In this document: positions 24,454-31,208 of the stretch, one piece after another
How the letters are laid out: each line of letters starts with the position of its first letter
Numbering within the stretch: position 1 is the first letter of the stretch
DNA from: JAWLCQ01 sp041687095
GTDB taxonomy: Bacteria > Planctomycetota > Phycisphaerae > SM23-33
Assembly (NCBI GenBank): GCA_041687095.1
Contig: JAWLCQ010000031.1
Coordinates: 1-38,788 of the forward strand
Direction of reading: 5' to 3'
Length of the DNA stretch: 38,788 bases
Position numbers and translations under genes: made by a program
The notes under the pieces: model-generated
Database searches by the model: none
The model's input: the letters and a program-made list of their open reading frames with translations, nothing else
What the model was told of the DNA's origin: nothing

Positions 24454-25773
24454 CTACACGATCGCGTTCTGCGCCAGCAGCGACTCGCGGAGCGCGGCGT
24501 AGGGGACGTCCACGGGGGCGATTCCGTCGCGGCTGGCGAGGGCGGCGGCGGTGCCGGCCGCCTGGCCCGTCGCCATGCACGTCGCCATCAGGCGGATGGA
24601 CGTGACGGCCTGGGGCTGCACGGAGATCGCCCGCCCGGCGGCGAGGACGTTGGCGAGGTCGGCGGGCTTGATCGCGTCGAAGGGGACCGCCAGCGGTGCC
24701 TTGCCATGCCGCATCCACGGGGCGCAGAACTGCGTGAGGTAGTGGTCCCCGCAGTAGCGCTGCCCGTAGGTGACGGGCTCGTCCGTCTCGATCCCCTTCT
24801 CGATGGACTCGACGGTGATGGTCTGGCGCCCCAGGATGGCCCGCGACGCCCGCACGCCGACCCAGGCGGCGGCGTCGACGAGGTAGCACTCGGCGAACTC
24901 GGGGAACTTCTCGCGGTACCACGCCACGCCCCGCAGCACCTGCTCGCGCAGCTCCCCGTCCATCCGCGTGAGGTCGTCGGCCGACCGCGCGTCGCCCGCG
25001 ATGAGCGTGAGGTTCAGCGACACGTGCCCGGGGTGGAGCAGTTCCATGCCCATGCAGCGGTCCTGGTGGGGGAAGGGCGTGTCCCCGGCGGCGTGAAGGG
25101 CGCGGAAGCGGGCGTTGATGGCCTCGTTGTCGAAGCCCTTCACGCCCGCGACGGTGCAGAGGATGGTCTTGGTCATGGTCTGCTCGGGCGTGCCCTCCTG
25201 GACGCTCGCCCCGGCCCGCCAGGCGAGCTGGGCATCGCCCGTGGCGTCGATGAACGCCCGGGCGCGGACGAGCGCGGGGCCCTCGACGTTGTCGATGACG
25301 GCGGCGGTGATCGAGCGGCCCTGGCGGACGGGTGCGACGAGGGAGGTGTAGTACAGGCGGTGCGCTCCGGCGTCATCGAGCATGCGGTTGATGGCGACCC
25401 GGGCGGCCTGGGGGTCGATGAGCACGTACGACAGCAGGGGGCGGTCGCCGATGGGCTCACGTTCGCACACGGCCCCCGGTGCGCGGAGGCGGGCGGCCCC
25501 CTGGCGGTCGAGGAGGCGCACCAGCTCGTCGCCGATGCCCCGCACCACCTGCCGCCCGTCGACGGCGAAGCCCATGAGGTTCGGGCAGCACCCCCCCGTC
25601 GCCATGCCCCCCGGATAGCCCGCCCGCTCGACGATGAGCGTTCGCGCCCCAAGGCGTGCGGAGGCGACGGCGGCGGCGAACCCGCCCGGACCCGCCCCGA
25701 GGACGACGACGTCATACTCCCCCCGCAGGGGCAGCTTCGCGGGGTCCAGGGTCGGAACGCTTGGTTGTGTCAT
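24454..25773 (-). CDS. FAD-dependent oxidoreductase (FAD_oxidored family)
   Basis: A 439-residue flavoprotein. The dinucleotide fold is VVVLGAGPGGFAAA (Gly-rich loop 26-31), followed by the family hallmark GGMATGGCCPNL and the second FAD contact AFIDATGDAQLA. The C-terminal part has NVLAAGRAISVQPQA and RLMATCMATGQAAGTAAALA, typical of this family, which is frequent next to sugar-degradation genes. The substrate is not identifiable. An AAGGAG about 10 nt upstream of the ATG at 25773 supports the start. It is solitary and divergent from the CxxCxxCC gene pair. Confidence 0.9.
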   Translation of the reverse strand: MTQPSVPTLDPAKLPLRGEYDVVVLGAGPGGFAAAVASARLGARTLIVERAGYPGGMATGGCCPNLMGFAVDGRQVVRGIGDELVRLLDRQGAARLRAPGAVCEREPIGDRPLLSYVLIDPQAARVAINRMLDDAGAHRLYYTSLVAPVRQGRSITAAVIDNVEGPALVRARAFIDATGDAQLAWRAGASVQEGTPEQTMTKTILCTVAGVKGFDNEAINARFRALHAAGDTPFPHQDRCMGMELLHPGHVSLNLTLIAGDARSADDLTRMDGELREQVLRGVAWYREKFPEFAECYLVDAAAWVGVRASRAILGRQTITVESIEKGIETDEPVTYGQRYCGDHYLTQFCAPWMRHGKAPLAVPFDAIKPADLANVLAAGRAISVQPQAVTSIRLMATCMATGQAAGTAAALASRDGIAPVDVPYAALRESLLAQNAIV

Positions 25774-25875
25774 AGGAGGCTCCTTGTCGGGGCGTCATCA
25801 TACCGGAAGGGCGAATGCCCCGCTACGCCCGGTCACGCGGACAGCATCGCAAGGGGGGAACCTCCGCGGGTTACC

Positions 25876-26066
25876 CAAATCCGAAATCCGAAGCACGAAA
25901 TCCGAAACAAATCGAAAACCCAAAGGACCGAAATCCCAAACACGGAAGCTCCGGACAAAGCGTCAGCGACTCTCTCCAGTTGTAACCCCCTGGAGCCCGT
26001 TTCTGTCCTTTGGATTTCGTGCTTTGGATTTGTTTCGAATTTCGTGCTTCGGATTTCGAATTTCGC
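25876..26066. repeat. AT-rich inverted repeat of CGAAATCC/ATTTCG words
   Basis: Left arm about 25876-25944 and right arm about 26001-26066 are imperfect complements of ~65 nt, built of words such as CGAAATCCGAAGCACGAAA. The region is strikingly AT-rich for this genome and lies between divergent genes. Similar words are widespread in gaps of planctomycete and related genomes (recollection, not checked). Nothing else was found in 25774-26099. Confidence 0.8.
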
Positions 26067-26099
26067 CATGCAAGGGGGCCCTGCTCGCCGCGCGCCCCA

Positions 26100-26128
26100 T
26101 TGGGCGTCCGTTGGACGGGTGGTATACT
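26100..26128 (+). promoter_or_regulatory. Putative promoter, near-leaderless
   Basis: TTGGGC at 26100-26105 and TATACT at 26123-26128 are separated by 17 nt. Transcription would start within a few bases of the ATG at 26137, so the CxxCxxCC protein could be read from a leaderless mRNA; no Shine-Dalgarno sequence is present. Motif match only. Confidence 0.45.
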
Positions 26129-26136
26129 GGGCGGCC

Positions 26137-26589
26137 ATGAAGGTCTATCACAATCCGCCGGCGTGGTACGTTTCGGGGTTGGCGTTTGCGTGTCAGCACT
26201 GCGGGCGCTGCTGCGCCGGGCCCGAGGAGGGGTACGTGTGGGTGACGCCCGAGGAGATCCCCGCCATCGCCGCCCACCTGAAGATGGACGAGGAGACCTT
26301 CCGCAAGAAGTACGTCCGCCGCGTGGGGCGGCGGTTCACGATCGTGGAAGTCAAGGGCACAAACGACTGTATCTTCCTCTCGCCTCCTGCCGATATCGGT
26401 GGTACAATGACCCGCGGTTGCACCATCTACTCCGTCAGGCCCCGGCAGTGCCGGACCTGGCCGTTCTGGACGAGCAATCTCCGCGATCCGGATTCCTGGG
26501 CCTGGGCCGGGTCGCGCTGCCGGGGCATCAACCGCGGCAAACGGTTCTCCGTCGAGGAGATCGAGGCGAGGGCGAATGAATCCTCCTGA
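26137..26589 (+). CDS. YkgJ-type CxxCxxCC metal/Fe-S cluster protein
   Basis: A 150-residue protein with the family pattern CQHCGRCC near 19-26, then NDCIFL, and GCTIYSVRPRQCRTWPFW near 100-117. This cysteine set marks the YkgJ family, thought to hold a zinc or iron-sulphur site; no general enzymatic role is established. It starts the three-gene unit with a second cysteine-rich protein and a tRNA-queuosine mannosyltransferase homologue. The end overlaps the next gene by 14 nt, so the genes are very likely co-translated. The start at 26137 is fixed by the family start and a possible promoter just upstream. Confidence 0.88.
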   Translation: MKVYHNPPAWYVSGLAFACQHCGRCCAGPEEGYVWVTPEEIPAIAAHLKMDEETFRKKYVRRVGRRFTIVEVKGTNDCIFLSPPADIGGTMTRGCTIYSVRPRQCRTWPFWTSNLRDPDSWAWAGSRCRGINRGKRFSVEEIEARANESS

Positions 26590-27139
26590 GGGCATGGGAG
26601 CAGCTCCGGGCAAACTCTTCGCGCCACAGGGCGAGCGGGGCGAGATTCGCTTCCTCGCCGCCCTCAGCTCCCTCTATACCTCCGCCGATTCCGCCGTATC
26701 CGCCACCGGTGTGACCTGCCTGGGCGGGGGGGTGTGCTGCAAGTTCGACTGCGCGGGCCACCGGCTGTACCTGTCCACGGGCGAGTTGGCGCTGCTGGTG
26801 CGGCAGCCGCCGCCCAACGTCCCGCAGCTCGACCGCGGGCGCTGCCCGTACCAGGTGGGCCCGCGCTGCACCGCCCGCGACCGCCGCCCCCTCGGCTGCC
26901 GCGTGTTCTTCTGCGACCCGCAATCCGCCGCGTGGTCCGAGGCCCTCTACGAGCGCCTCCACGCCGACATCCGCCGCCTGCACGAGGTCCACCAGGTGTC
27001 CTACGTCTACATGGACCTCATCGCCGCCCTGGGCGGGATGCTCTGCGAGGGCCGCTACCTCTCCCACACCGTCCCCACCGGGGGCAAGCAGCCCCTCGAC
27101 CTGTCCGCCCCGGACGCCTCCAAGCGGGCGATCGGGTAG
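26576..27139 (+). CDS. Second, divergent CxxCxxCC-like cysteine-rich protein
   Basis: A 187-residue protein with TCLGGGVCCKFDC near 48-60, then RCPYQVGPRCTARDRRPLGCRVFFC near 91-115, a spacing that resembles YkgJ-type clusters but with C-x5-CC instead of C-x2-C-x2-CC. The GCR.FFC element corresponds to the QCR.WPF of the first protein. A long helical region and a YMDLIAALGG segment follow. It overlaps the upstream gene by 14 nt and lies 3 nt before the glycosyltransferase gene. It may carry a metal cluster; function is unknown. Confidence 0.8.
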   Translation: MNPPEGMGAAPGKLFAPQGERGEIRFLAALSSLYTSADSAVSATGVTCLGGGVCCKFDCAGHRLYLSTGELALLVRQPPPNVPQLDRGRCPYQVGPRCTARDRRPLGCRVFFCDPQSAAWSEALYERLHADIRRLHEVHQVSYVYMDLIAALGGMLCEGRYLSHTVPTGGKQPLDLSAPDASKRAIG

Positions 27140-27142
27140 GCG

Positions 27143-28264
27143 ATGAACGTCCTCGCCCTCGAACCCTACTACGGCGGGAGCCACCGCGCCTTCCTCGACG
27201 GGTACGCGTCGCGCTCCCGCCACGCCTGGAGCGTCCTCACCCTCCCGCCCCACCACTGGAAGTGGCGGATGCGCCACGCCTCGGTCACCTTCGCCCAGCA
27301 GGTCGCCGACCTCCACGCCCGCGGGCGCACCTGGGACGTCGTGCTCTGCACCGACATGCTCAACCTCCCCGAGTTCCGCGGGCTCGCCCCCCGCGGCCTG
27401 CGGGACCTGCCCGCCGTCGCCTACTTCCACGAGAACCAACTCACCTACCCCGTCCGCCACAACGACGAGCGCGACGTGCACTTCGCCCTGTCCAACCTCG
27501 TCACCGCCCTGGCGGCCGAGGCGGTGTGGTTCAACTCCGACTACCACCGCCGCGACTTCCTGGCGGCCATCCCGCAACTGCTCCGCCCCATGCCCGACCA
27601 CGCCCTGCCCGGGGCGGCGGAGGCGGTGGCGGCGAAGGCAGCCGTCCACTACCCGGGGATCGACCCCTTCCCCCCCCGCCAGATGCGAGGGAGCGGCCCG
27701 CTCCGCATCCTCTGGGCCGCCCGCTGGGAGCACGACAAGGACCCGCAGACGTTCTTCGAGGCGCTGCACCTGCTGTCGGAGCGGAACGTGGCGTTCACCG
27801 TCAGCGTGATCGGGGAGTGCTTCCGCGACGTCCCCCCCATCTTCACCACCGCCCGCCGCCGCCTCGGGGCCCGCGTCCGCCGCTGGGGCTACCAGGAGAC
27901 CCGCGAGGACTACCGCGCCGCCCTCCGCGAGTCCGACGTCATCGTCTCGACGGCGAAACACGAGTTCTTCGGGATCGGCGTGGTCGAAGCCGTCGCCGCC
28001 GGGTGCTTCCCCCTGCTGCCCAACCGCCTGGCGTACCCCGAGATCTTCGGGCCCGCGGACGACCCCCGCTGCAGCGAGTTCTTCTACGCGGGCGACGCCC
28101 CCTCGCTCGCCGACGCCCTCGCCCGCCTCGCCGACCGCCTCCCCACCGCCAGCCTCTGGGGCGGAGACCCCCAGCGCGGAATCCGCGTGGCGAAGCAGTT
28201 CACCTGGGACCGCCTCGTCCCCGAGATGGACGCGGAACTGCAACGCGTGGCGGAGAGGACATAG
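27143..28264 (+). CDS. tRNA-queuosine alpha-mannosyltransferase homologue (DUF3524 + GT-B fold)
   Basis: A 373-residue glycosyltransferase. The N-terminal domain has the DUF3524/QTMAN hallmarks: EPYYGGSHRAF (7-17), LPPHHWKWRMRH (34-45), and HENQLTYP (96-103). The C-terminal GT1-like half has RILWAARWEHDKDPQTF and HEFFGIGVVEAVAAGCFPLLP, the usual nucleotide-sugar site. In animals the homologue adds mannose to queuosine in tRNA-Asp; bacterial members are probably also tRNA-modifying, most simply with queuosine as acceptor. It is the last gene of the unit after two CxxCxxCC proteins. No queuosine-synthesis gene is in the window. Confidence 0.88.
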   Translation: MNVLALEPYYGGSHRAFLDGYASRSRHAWSVLTLPPHHWKWRMRHASVTFAQQVADLHARGRTWDVVLCTDMLNLPEFRGLAPRGLRDLPAVAYFHENQLTYPVRHNDERDVHFALSNLVTALAAEAVWFNSDYHRRDFLAAIPQLLRPMPDHALPGAAEAVAAKAAVHYPGIDPFPPRQMRGSGPLRILWAARWEHDKDPQTFFEALHLLSERNVAFTVSVIGECFRDVPPIFTTARRRLGARVRRWGYQETREDYRAALRESDVIVSTAKHEFFGIGVVEAVAAGCFPLLPNRLAYPEIFGPADDPRCSEFFYAGDAPSLADALARLADRLPTASLWGGDPQRGIRVAKQFTWDRLVPEMDAELQRVAERT

Positions 28265-28358
28265 AGACAAACAGAGCAGCCGTGGTATCCGACGGATGGT
28301 ACAATTCGCAGTAACGTTTCGGAATGCGGCGCCAAGGACGCGGAGCACGAACGTAGCC

Positions 28359-28625
28359 ATGGGAGAATACGACAAGATCCTCCAGAAGGTGCTGCGAGGC
28401 GACTCGGACAGCAACCTCTCCTTCGAGGATCTCTGCGGACTTCTGGATCACCTGGGCTTCGGATGCCGCGTGCGAGGCGACCATCACATCTACTTCAAGG
28501 ATGATGTGGCGGAAATCCTGAATCTGCAGCCGCGTCAGGGCAAAGCGAAGGCGTACCAAGTGAAGCAAGTGCGGGGCGTGATCCTCAGATACCGACTTCA
28601 GGAGGCGAGCGATGAGCAAGTATGA
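28359..28625 (+). CDS. hicA: HicA-like mRNA interferase toxin
   Basis: An 88-residue protein with the HicA dsRBD-like pattern: LSFEDLCGLLDHLGFGCRVRG followed by DHHIYFK, where His42/43 include the catalytic His. HicA toxins cut mRNA and are held in check by HicB. The start at 28359 is preceded by a weak purine run and the frame is open upstream; the family pattern begins just after this ATG. It overlaps hicB by 14 nt. Confidence 0.85.
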   Translation: MGEYDKILQKVLRGDSDSNLSFEDLCGLLDHLGFGCRVRGDHHIYFKDDVAEILNLQPRQGKAKAYQVKQVRGVILRYRLQEASDEQV

Positions 28626-28821
28626 GATCATCCTGTATTGGAGCGAGGAGGACGAGGCGATCATCGCCGAAGTGCCCGAACTCCCCGGGTGCGCCGCCGA
28701 TGGGGAGACCTACCAGGATGCGCTTGCGAACGCCGAGACCGCGATCCAGGAGTGGATCGAGACCGCAAAGGAACTGGGACGACAGATTCCACGCCCCAAA
28801 GGCCGCCTGATGTTCGCGTAG
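28612..28821 (+). CDS. hicB: HicB-like antitoxin, short form
   Basis: A 69-residue protein with the HicB partial RNase-H-like fold: YEIILYWSEEDEAIIAEVPELPGCAADGETYQDALANAETAIQEWI in outline, the middle PELPGC.A.G.T..EA being the family signature. It ends soon after, with no C-terminal DNA-binding domain, so autoregulation by this protein alone is doubtful. GGAGG (28601-28605) lies about 6 nt upstream of the ATG within hicA. Confidence 0.88.
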   Translation: MSKYEIILYWSEEDEAIIAEVPELPGCAADGETYQDALANAETAIQEWIETAKELGRQIPRPKGRLMFA

Positions 28822-28853
28822 GCCTCCGACCCATCCTCCGCGTGGGAGCAATG

Positions 28854-29146
28854 CCCACGGGACGCTTCTCAGTCCCGTGGGACGGCCTGGGCTATCGAAC
28901 CATCCCGGACCCCCGAGCAGAGCCCTGCACAGGGAGCACCTTGGACGCCCCCTCACCGGACCCCGGTCCCGTCACGGGACGGGAATAACCCGGACGCTCC
29001 AGACCCTCACAGCCCTCGCGCAGGTTCGCGAGTCAGGAGATCTCCGGAAGGATCCCCGGTGGTCCACGGTCCCGTCACGGAGCGAAGGCGATCCGGCCGT
29101 CCCGGACCGTCCCACGGGACCGCCCCCTTGGGGCTTGTCCCGTGGG
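28854..29146. repeat. CCCGTGGG-type hairpins in the gap after hicB
   Basis: 28854-28881 is a perfect 10-bp stem (CCCACGGGAC/GTCCCGTGGG) with an 8-nt loop GCTTCTCA. 29111-29146 uses the same two arms around a 16-nt loop that itself can pair (CCCC/GGGG). 28966-28980 is a short palindrome GTCCCGT-C-ACGGGAC. The gap 28822-29342 has no convincing gene; it ends with a CTT/CTG triplet run at 29286-29330. Confidence 0.7.
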
Positions 29147-29336
29147 CATTTCTCCCGCGGGAGGTTCGGACCGCGTTGGAGGTTCGGATCGCATCGTCTC
29201 CCGACCCGTTGAGGATGCCCCCCACTCGCGCAGTCCCCCCCAATCTGCACCATCCCCAAAACCTGTGTAATCCCCCTCTCTCGGCGCTTCTTCTTCTTCT
29301 TCTGCTGCTGCTTCTGCTTCTTCTACTTCTCCCGCC

Positions 29337-29371
29337 TATTCCCTAGTCCCCATTCCCTAGTGCCTCGCCTT
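29337..29371. repeat. CCTATTCCCTAGTG words overlapping the 3' end of the DUF2062 gene
   Basis: The words CCTATTCCCTAGTCCC and ATTCCCTAGTGCCT run through the end of the DUF2062 gene, so that its TAG stop (29343-29345 on the minus strand) is part of a CTAG word. The same arrangement is seen at the galU-like gene end (37576-37636). Confidence 0.75.
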
Positions 29372-29897
29372 CTCTTCCCTTCCCGGCGCCTTGGACGATC
29401 GGGAGGCCCTTGCGGTGGCGGTAGCGGCGGTAGACGACGACGATGCGGTACATCGCGAAGTACGTCAGGACCCCCAGCACCGTCGCGACGACCAGCGAGC
29501 CCACCCAAAGCTCCCAGAAGATCTGCCAGATCGCCGTCCACCAGTGGTGCACGACCTCCAGCCACGTCCCGTCGAACCTCGCCGCCGCCCGCAGGGCCCC
29601 CAGGCCCCCGAAGTCCGTCCCCAGCAGCCAGCAGCCGATCAGGTAGTTGGGCCCGTAGACGGGGATGATCGTCAGGGGGTTGGAGATCCACACGAACGGG
29701 AGCCCGACGATCTTGTTCGCCCCCAGCAGCCACGCCAGGCCGAACGTCAGGAGCATCTGCAGGGGGATGGAGGGCGTCCAGGCGATGAAGACCCCGATGG
29801 CCACGCCCAGCGCGATGCGGTGCGGCGTGTCATCCACGTGGAGCACGCGATAGATGAACAGGTACTTCAGGCGTTTCCAGAGGTACTGGTACGGCAT
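29343..29897 (-). CDS. DUF2062 membrane protein
   Basis: A 184-residue protein of the DUF2062 family, with the signature TPHRIALGVAIGVFIAWTPSIPLQMLL near the N-terminus and three to four hydrophobic segments (LLTFGLAWLLGANKI, VGSLVVATVLGVLTYFAMY). The family is common next to LPS or cell-envelope glycosyltransferases, but no reaction is known. The start at 29897 overlaps the GT9 gene by 31 nt. The last residues (EALGNGD) are encoded by an intergenic-type word repeat. Confidence 0.86.
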   Translation of the reverse strand: MPYQYLWKRLKYLFIYRVLHVDDTPHRIALGVAIGVFIAWTPSIPLQMLLTFGLAWLLGANKIVGLPFVWISNPLTIIPVYGPNYLIGCWLLGTDFGGLGALRAAARFDGTWLEVVHHWWTAIWQIFWELWVGSLVVATVLGVLTYFAMYRIVVVYRRYRHRKGLPIVQGAGKGREGEALGNGD

Positions 29898-30952
29898 CCG
29901 CCGGTCCTCGCGTCGTTGAGCAGTTGCACGGCCTGCGCGGCGACCTCGTTCGGGGCCATCGTTGCCATGCATGTACCATGGGCGCATCGCCGCCGCAAGC
30001 ACCCCCGGCAGGCGACGCGTGCCTCCAGTGCCCGCCCGCCCCCGTAGGGCCCCGTCCGCTCCACCCGCGTCGGGCCCGTCAATACCAGCACCGGAGTGCC
30101 CACGGCGGAGGCGATGAACTTGGCGGCCGAGTCGCAGCAGACCACCGCCCCCGCCCCCGCCAGCACGGCCGGGAGGTCCGAGACGCTCGTCCGCCCGGCG
30201 AGGTTGGCGACGCGGGGGAGGCCCTCGGCGATGCGGGCGCAGAGATCCACGTCGTCCGGTCCGCCCAGCAGGGCAACGGGCGCATGGCGGAGCATCTCCC
30301 CCACCGCCCTCCGCCAATGCCTCTCGGGGTAGAGCTTCGTGCCCCAGCGGGTGGGCGGGACGCACGCCAGGAACCCGCCCGGGGGGAGGGCGTGCTCGCG
30401 GAGCAGCGCCTCGGCCGTCGCGGCCGATCCGGGGGCGAGCGGGAGCGTCATGTCCTCCCCGCGGGCGTCGACGCCCAGGGCGCGGGCGAGTTCGACGTTG
30501 CGGTCCACCGTATGCAGCGCCGCAGCGCGAATGGTGTGCGTGTAGAAGTGCGGGGCCATCTCGCGGGCGTCGGCGAACCCGCACCGGACGGGGGCGCGGG
30601 TGGCGAGGCTGAAGACCCCGCTCCGCAGCAGGCCCTGCAGGTCGAGGGCCCAGTCGTAGCGGCCCTGGCGGAGTTTGCGGAGGAGCGTTCGCACGGCGGC
30701 GAAAGCCGTTCGCGACCGCCACGCCCGTCCCAGGTGGCGGCGGTCGTAGGAGATGACGTCGTCGAGATCGGGATCGTGGGCGATCAGCGGGGCGAAGCCC
30801 GATGCGACGCACCAGGCGATGTGCGCCTCGGGGAACGTTCGCCGCAGCCCCCGCAGCACCGGGATCGCCGTCACCACGTCGCCCAGGGCGCTGGGCTTGA
30901 TGAGCAGGATGCGGCGGGGCGCGGGCAGGTCGAACTGCGCGTCGGGCCTCAT
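29867..30952 (-). CDS. GT9 heptosyltransferase-like glycosyltransferase
   Basis: A 361-residue GT-B protein of family GT9 (ADP-heptose:LPS heptosyltransferase type). N-terminal ILLIKPSALGDVVTAIPVLRGLRRTFP, central WALDLQGLLRSG and TRWGTKLYPERHW, and C-terminal SDLPAVLAGAGAVVCCDSAAKFIASAVGTPVLVL are typical. It should add a heptose or related sugar to the LPS core on the cytoplasmic side. A Cys-rich segment CRGCLRRRCAHGTC near the end is also found in this family. The ATG at 30952 has GGAGG 8 nt upstream (30961-30965), which favours it over an extended frame to 31003 that would read into a repeat. It lies between the LPS-type kinase and DUF2062 genes. Confidence 0.9.
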   Translation of the reverse strand: MRPDAQFDLPAPRRILLIKPSALGDVVTAIPVLRGLRRTFPEAHIAWCVASGFAPLIAHDPDLDDVISYDRRHLGRAWRSRTAFAAVRTLLRKLRQGRYDWALDLQGLLRSGVFSLATRAPVRCGFADAREMAPHFYTHTIRAAALHTVDRNVELARALGVDARGEDMTLPLAPGSAATAEALLREHALPPGGFLACVPPTRWGTKLYPERHWRRAVGEMLRHAPVALLGGPDDVDLCARIAEGLPRVANLAGRTSVSDLPAVLAGAGAVVCCDSAAKFIASAVGTPVLVLTGPTRVERTGPYGGGRALEARVACRGCLRRRCAHGTCMATMAPNEVAAQAVQLLNDARTGGCRTSTSGNA

Positions 30953-31208
30953 ACCTGCGGCCTCCGGCCGGCCTTGAAACCGGGTGCCACGGCCGGGTGC
31001 CACGGCTGCGCCGTTTGCAGCCGTGCCTGCGGGATGCCCACCGAGGACATAGGTTCTACGAACCCGTGGCCGGGTGCCACGGCTGCGCCGTTTGCAGCCG
31101 TGCCCGCGAGATGCCCACCGAAGACACGGGTTCTACGAACCCGTGGCACCCGGAGGGTGGCGTCCTGGGCTGGTGCGCCCGTCATGCCTGCGGCCTCCGG
31201 ACGGCCTT
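30950..31208. mobile_element. Tandem family B elements with 26-nt direct repeats on each side
   Basis: Two direct copies of the family B core, about 30995-31069 and 31070-31152, each hold the hairpins CACGGCTGC/GCAGCCGTG and GGTTCTACGAACC (within CACGGGTTC/GAACCCGTG). The insert 30976-31182 is bordered by direct repeats 30950-30975 and 31183-31208, identical at 24 of 26 positions. The right-hand repeat is the end of the kinase gene, the left-hand one carries the ribosome site and start of the GT9 gene. No transposase is present. The mobile nature is inferred from the flanking duplication. Confidence 0.6.

Noticed and set aside
29286..29330. Coding sequence in the CTT/CTG triplet run
   Set aside because: The frames over it give only poly-Leu or poly-Glu/Lys-like stretches with no start signal; it is a simple repeat.
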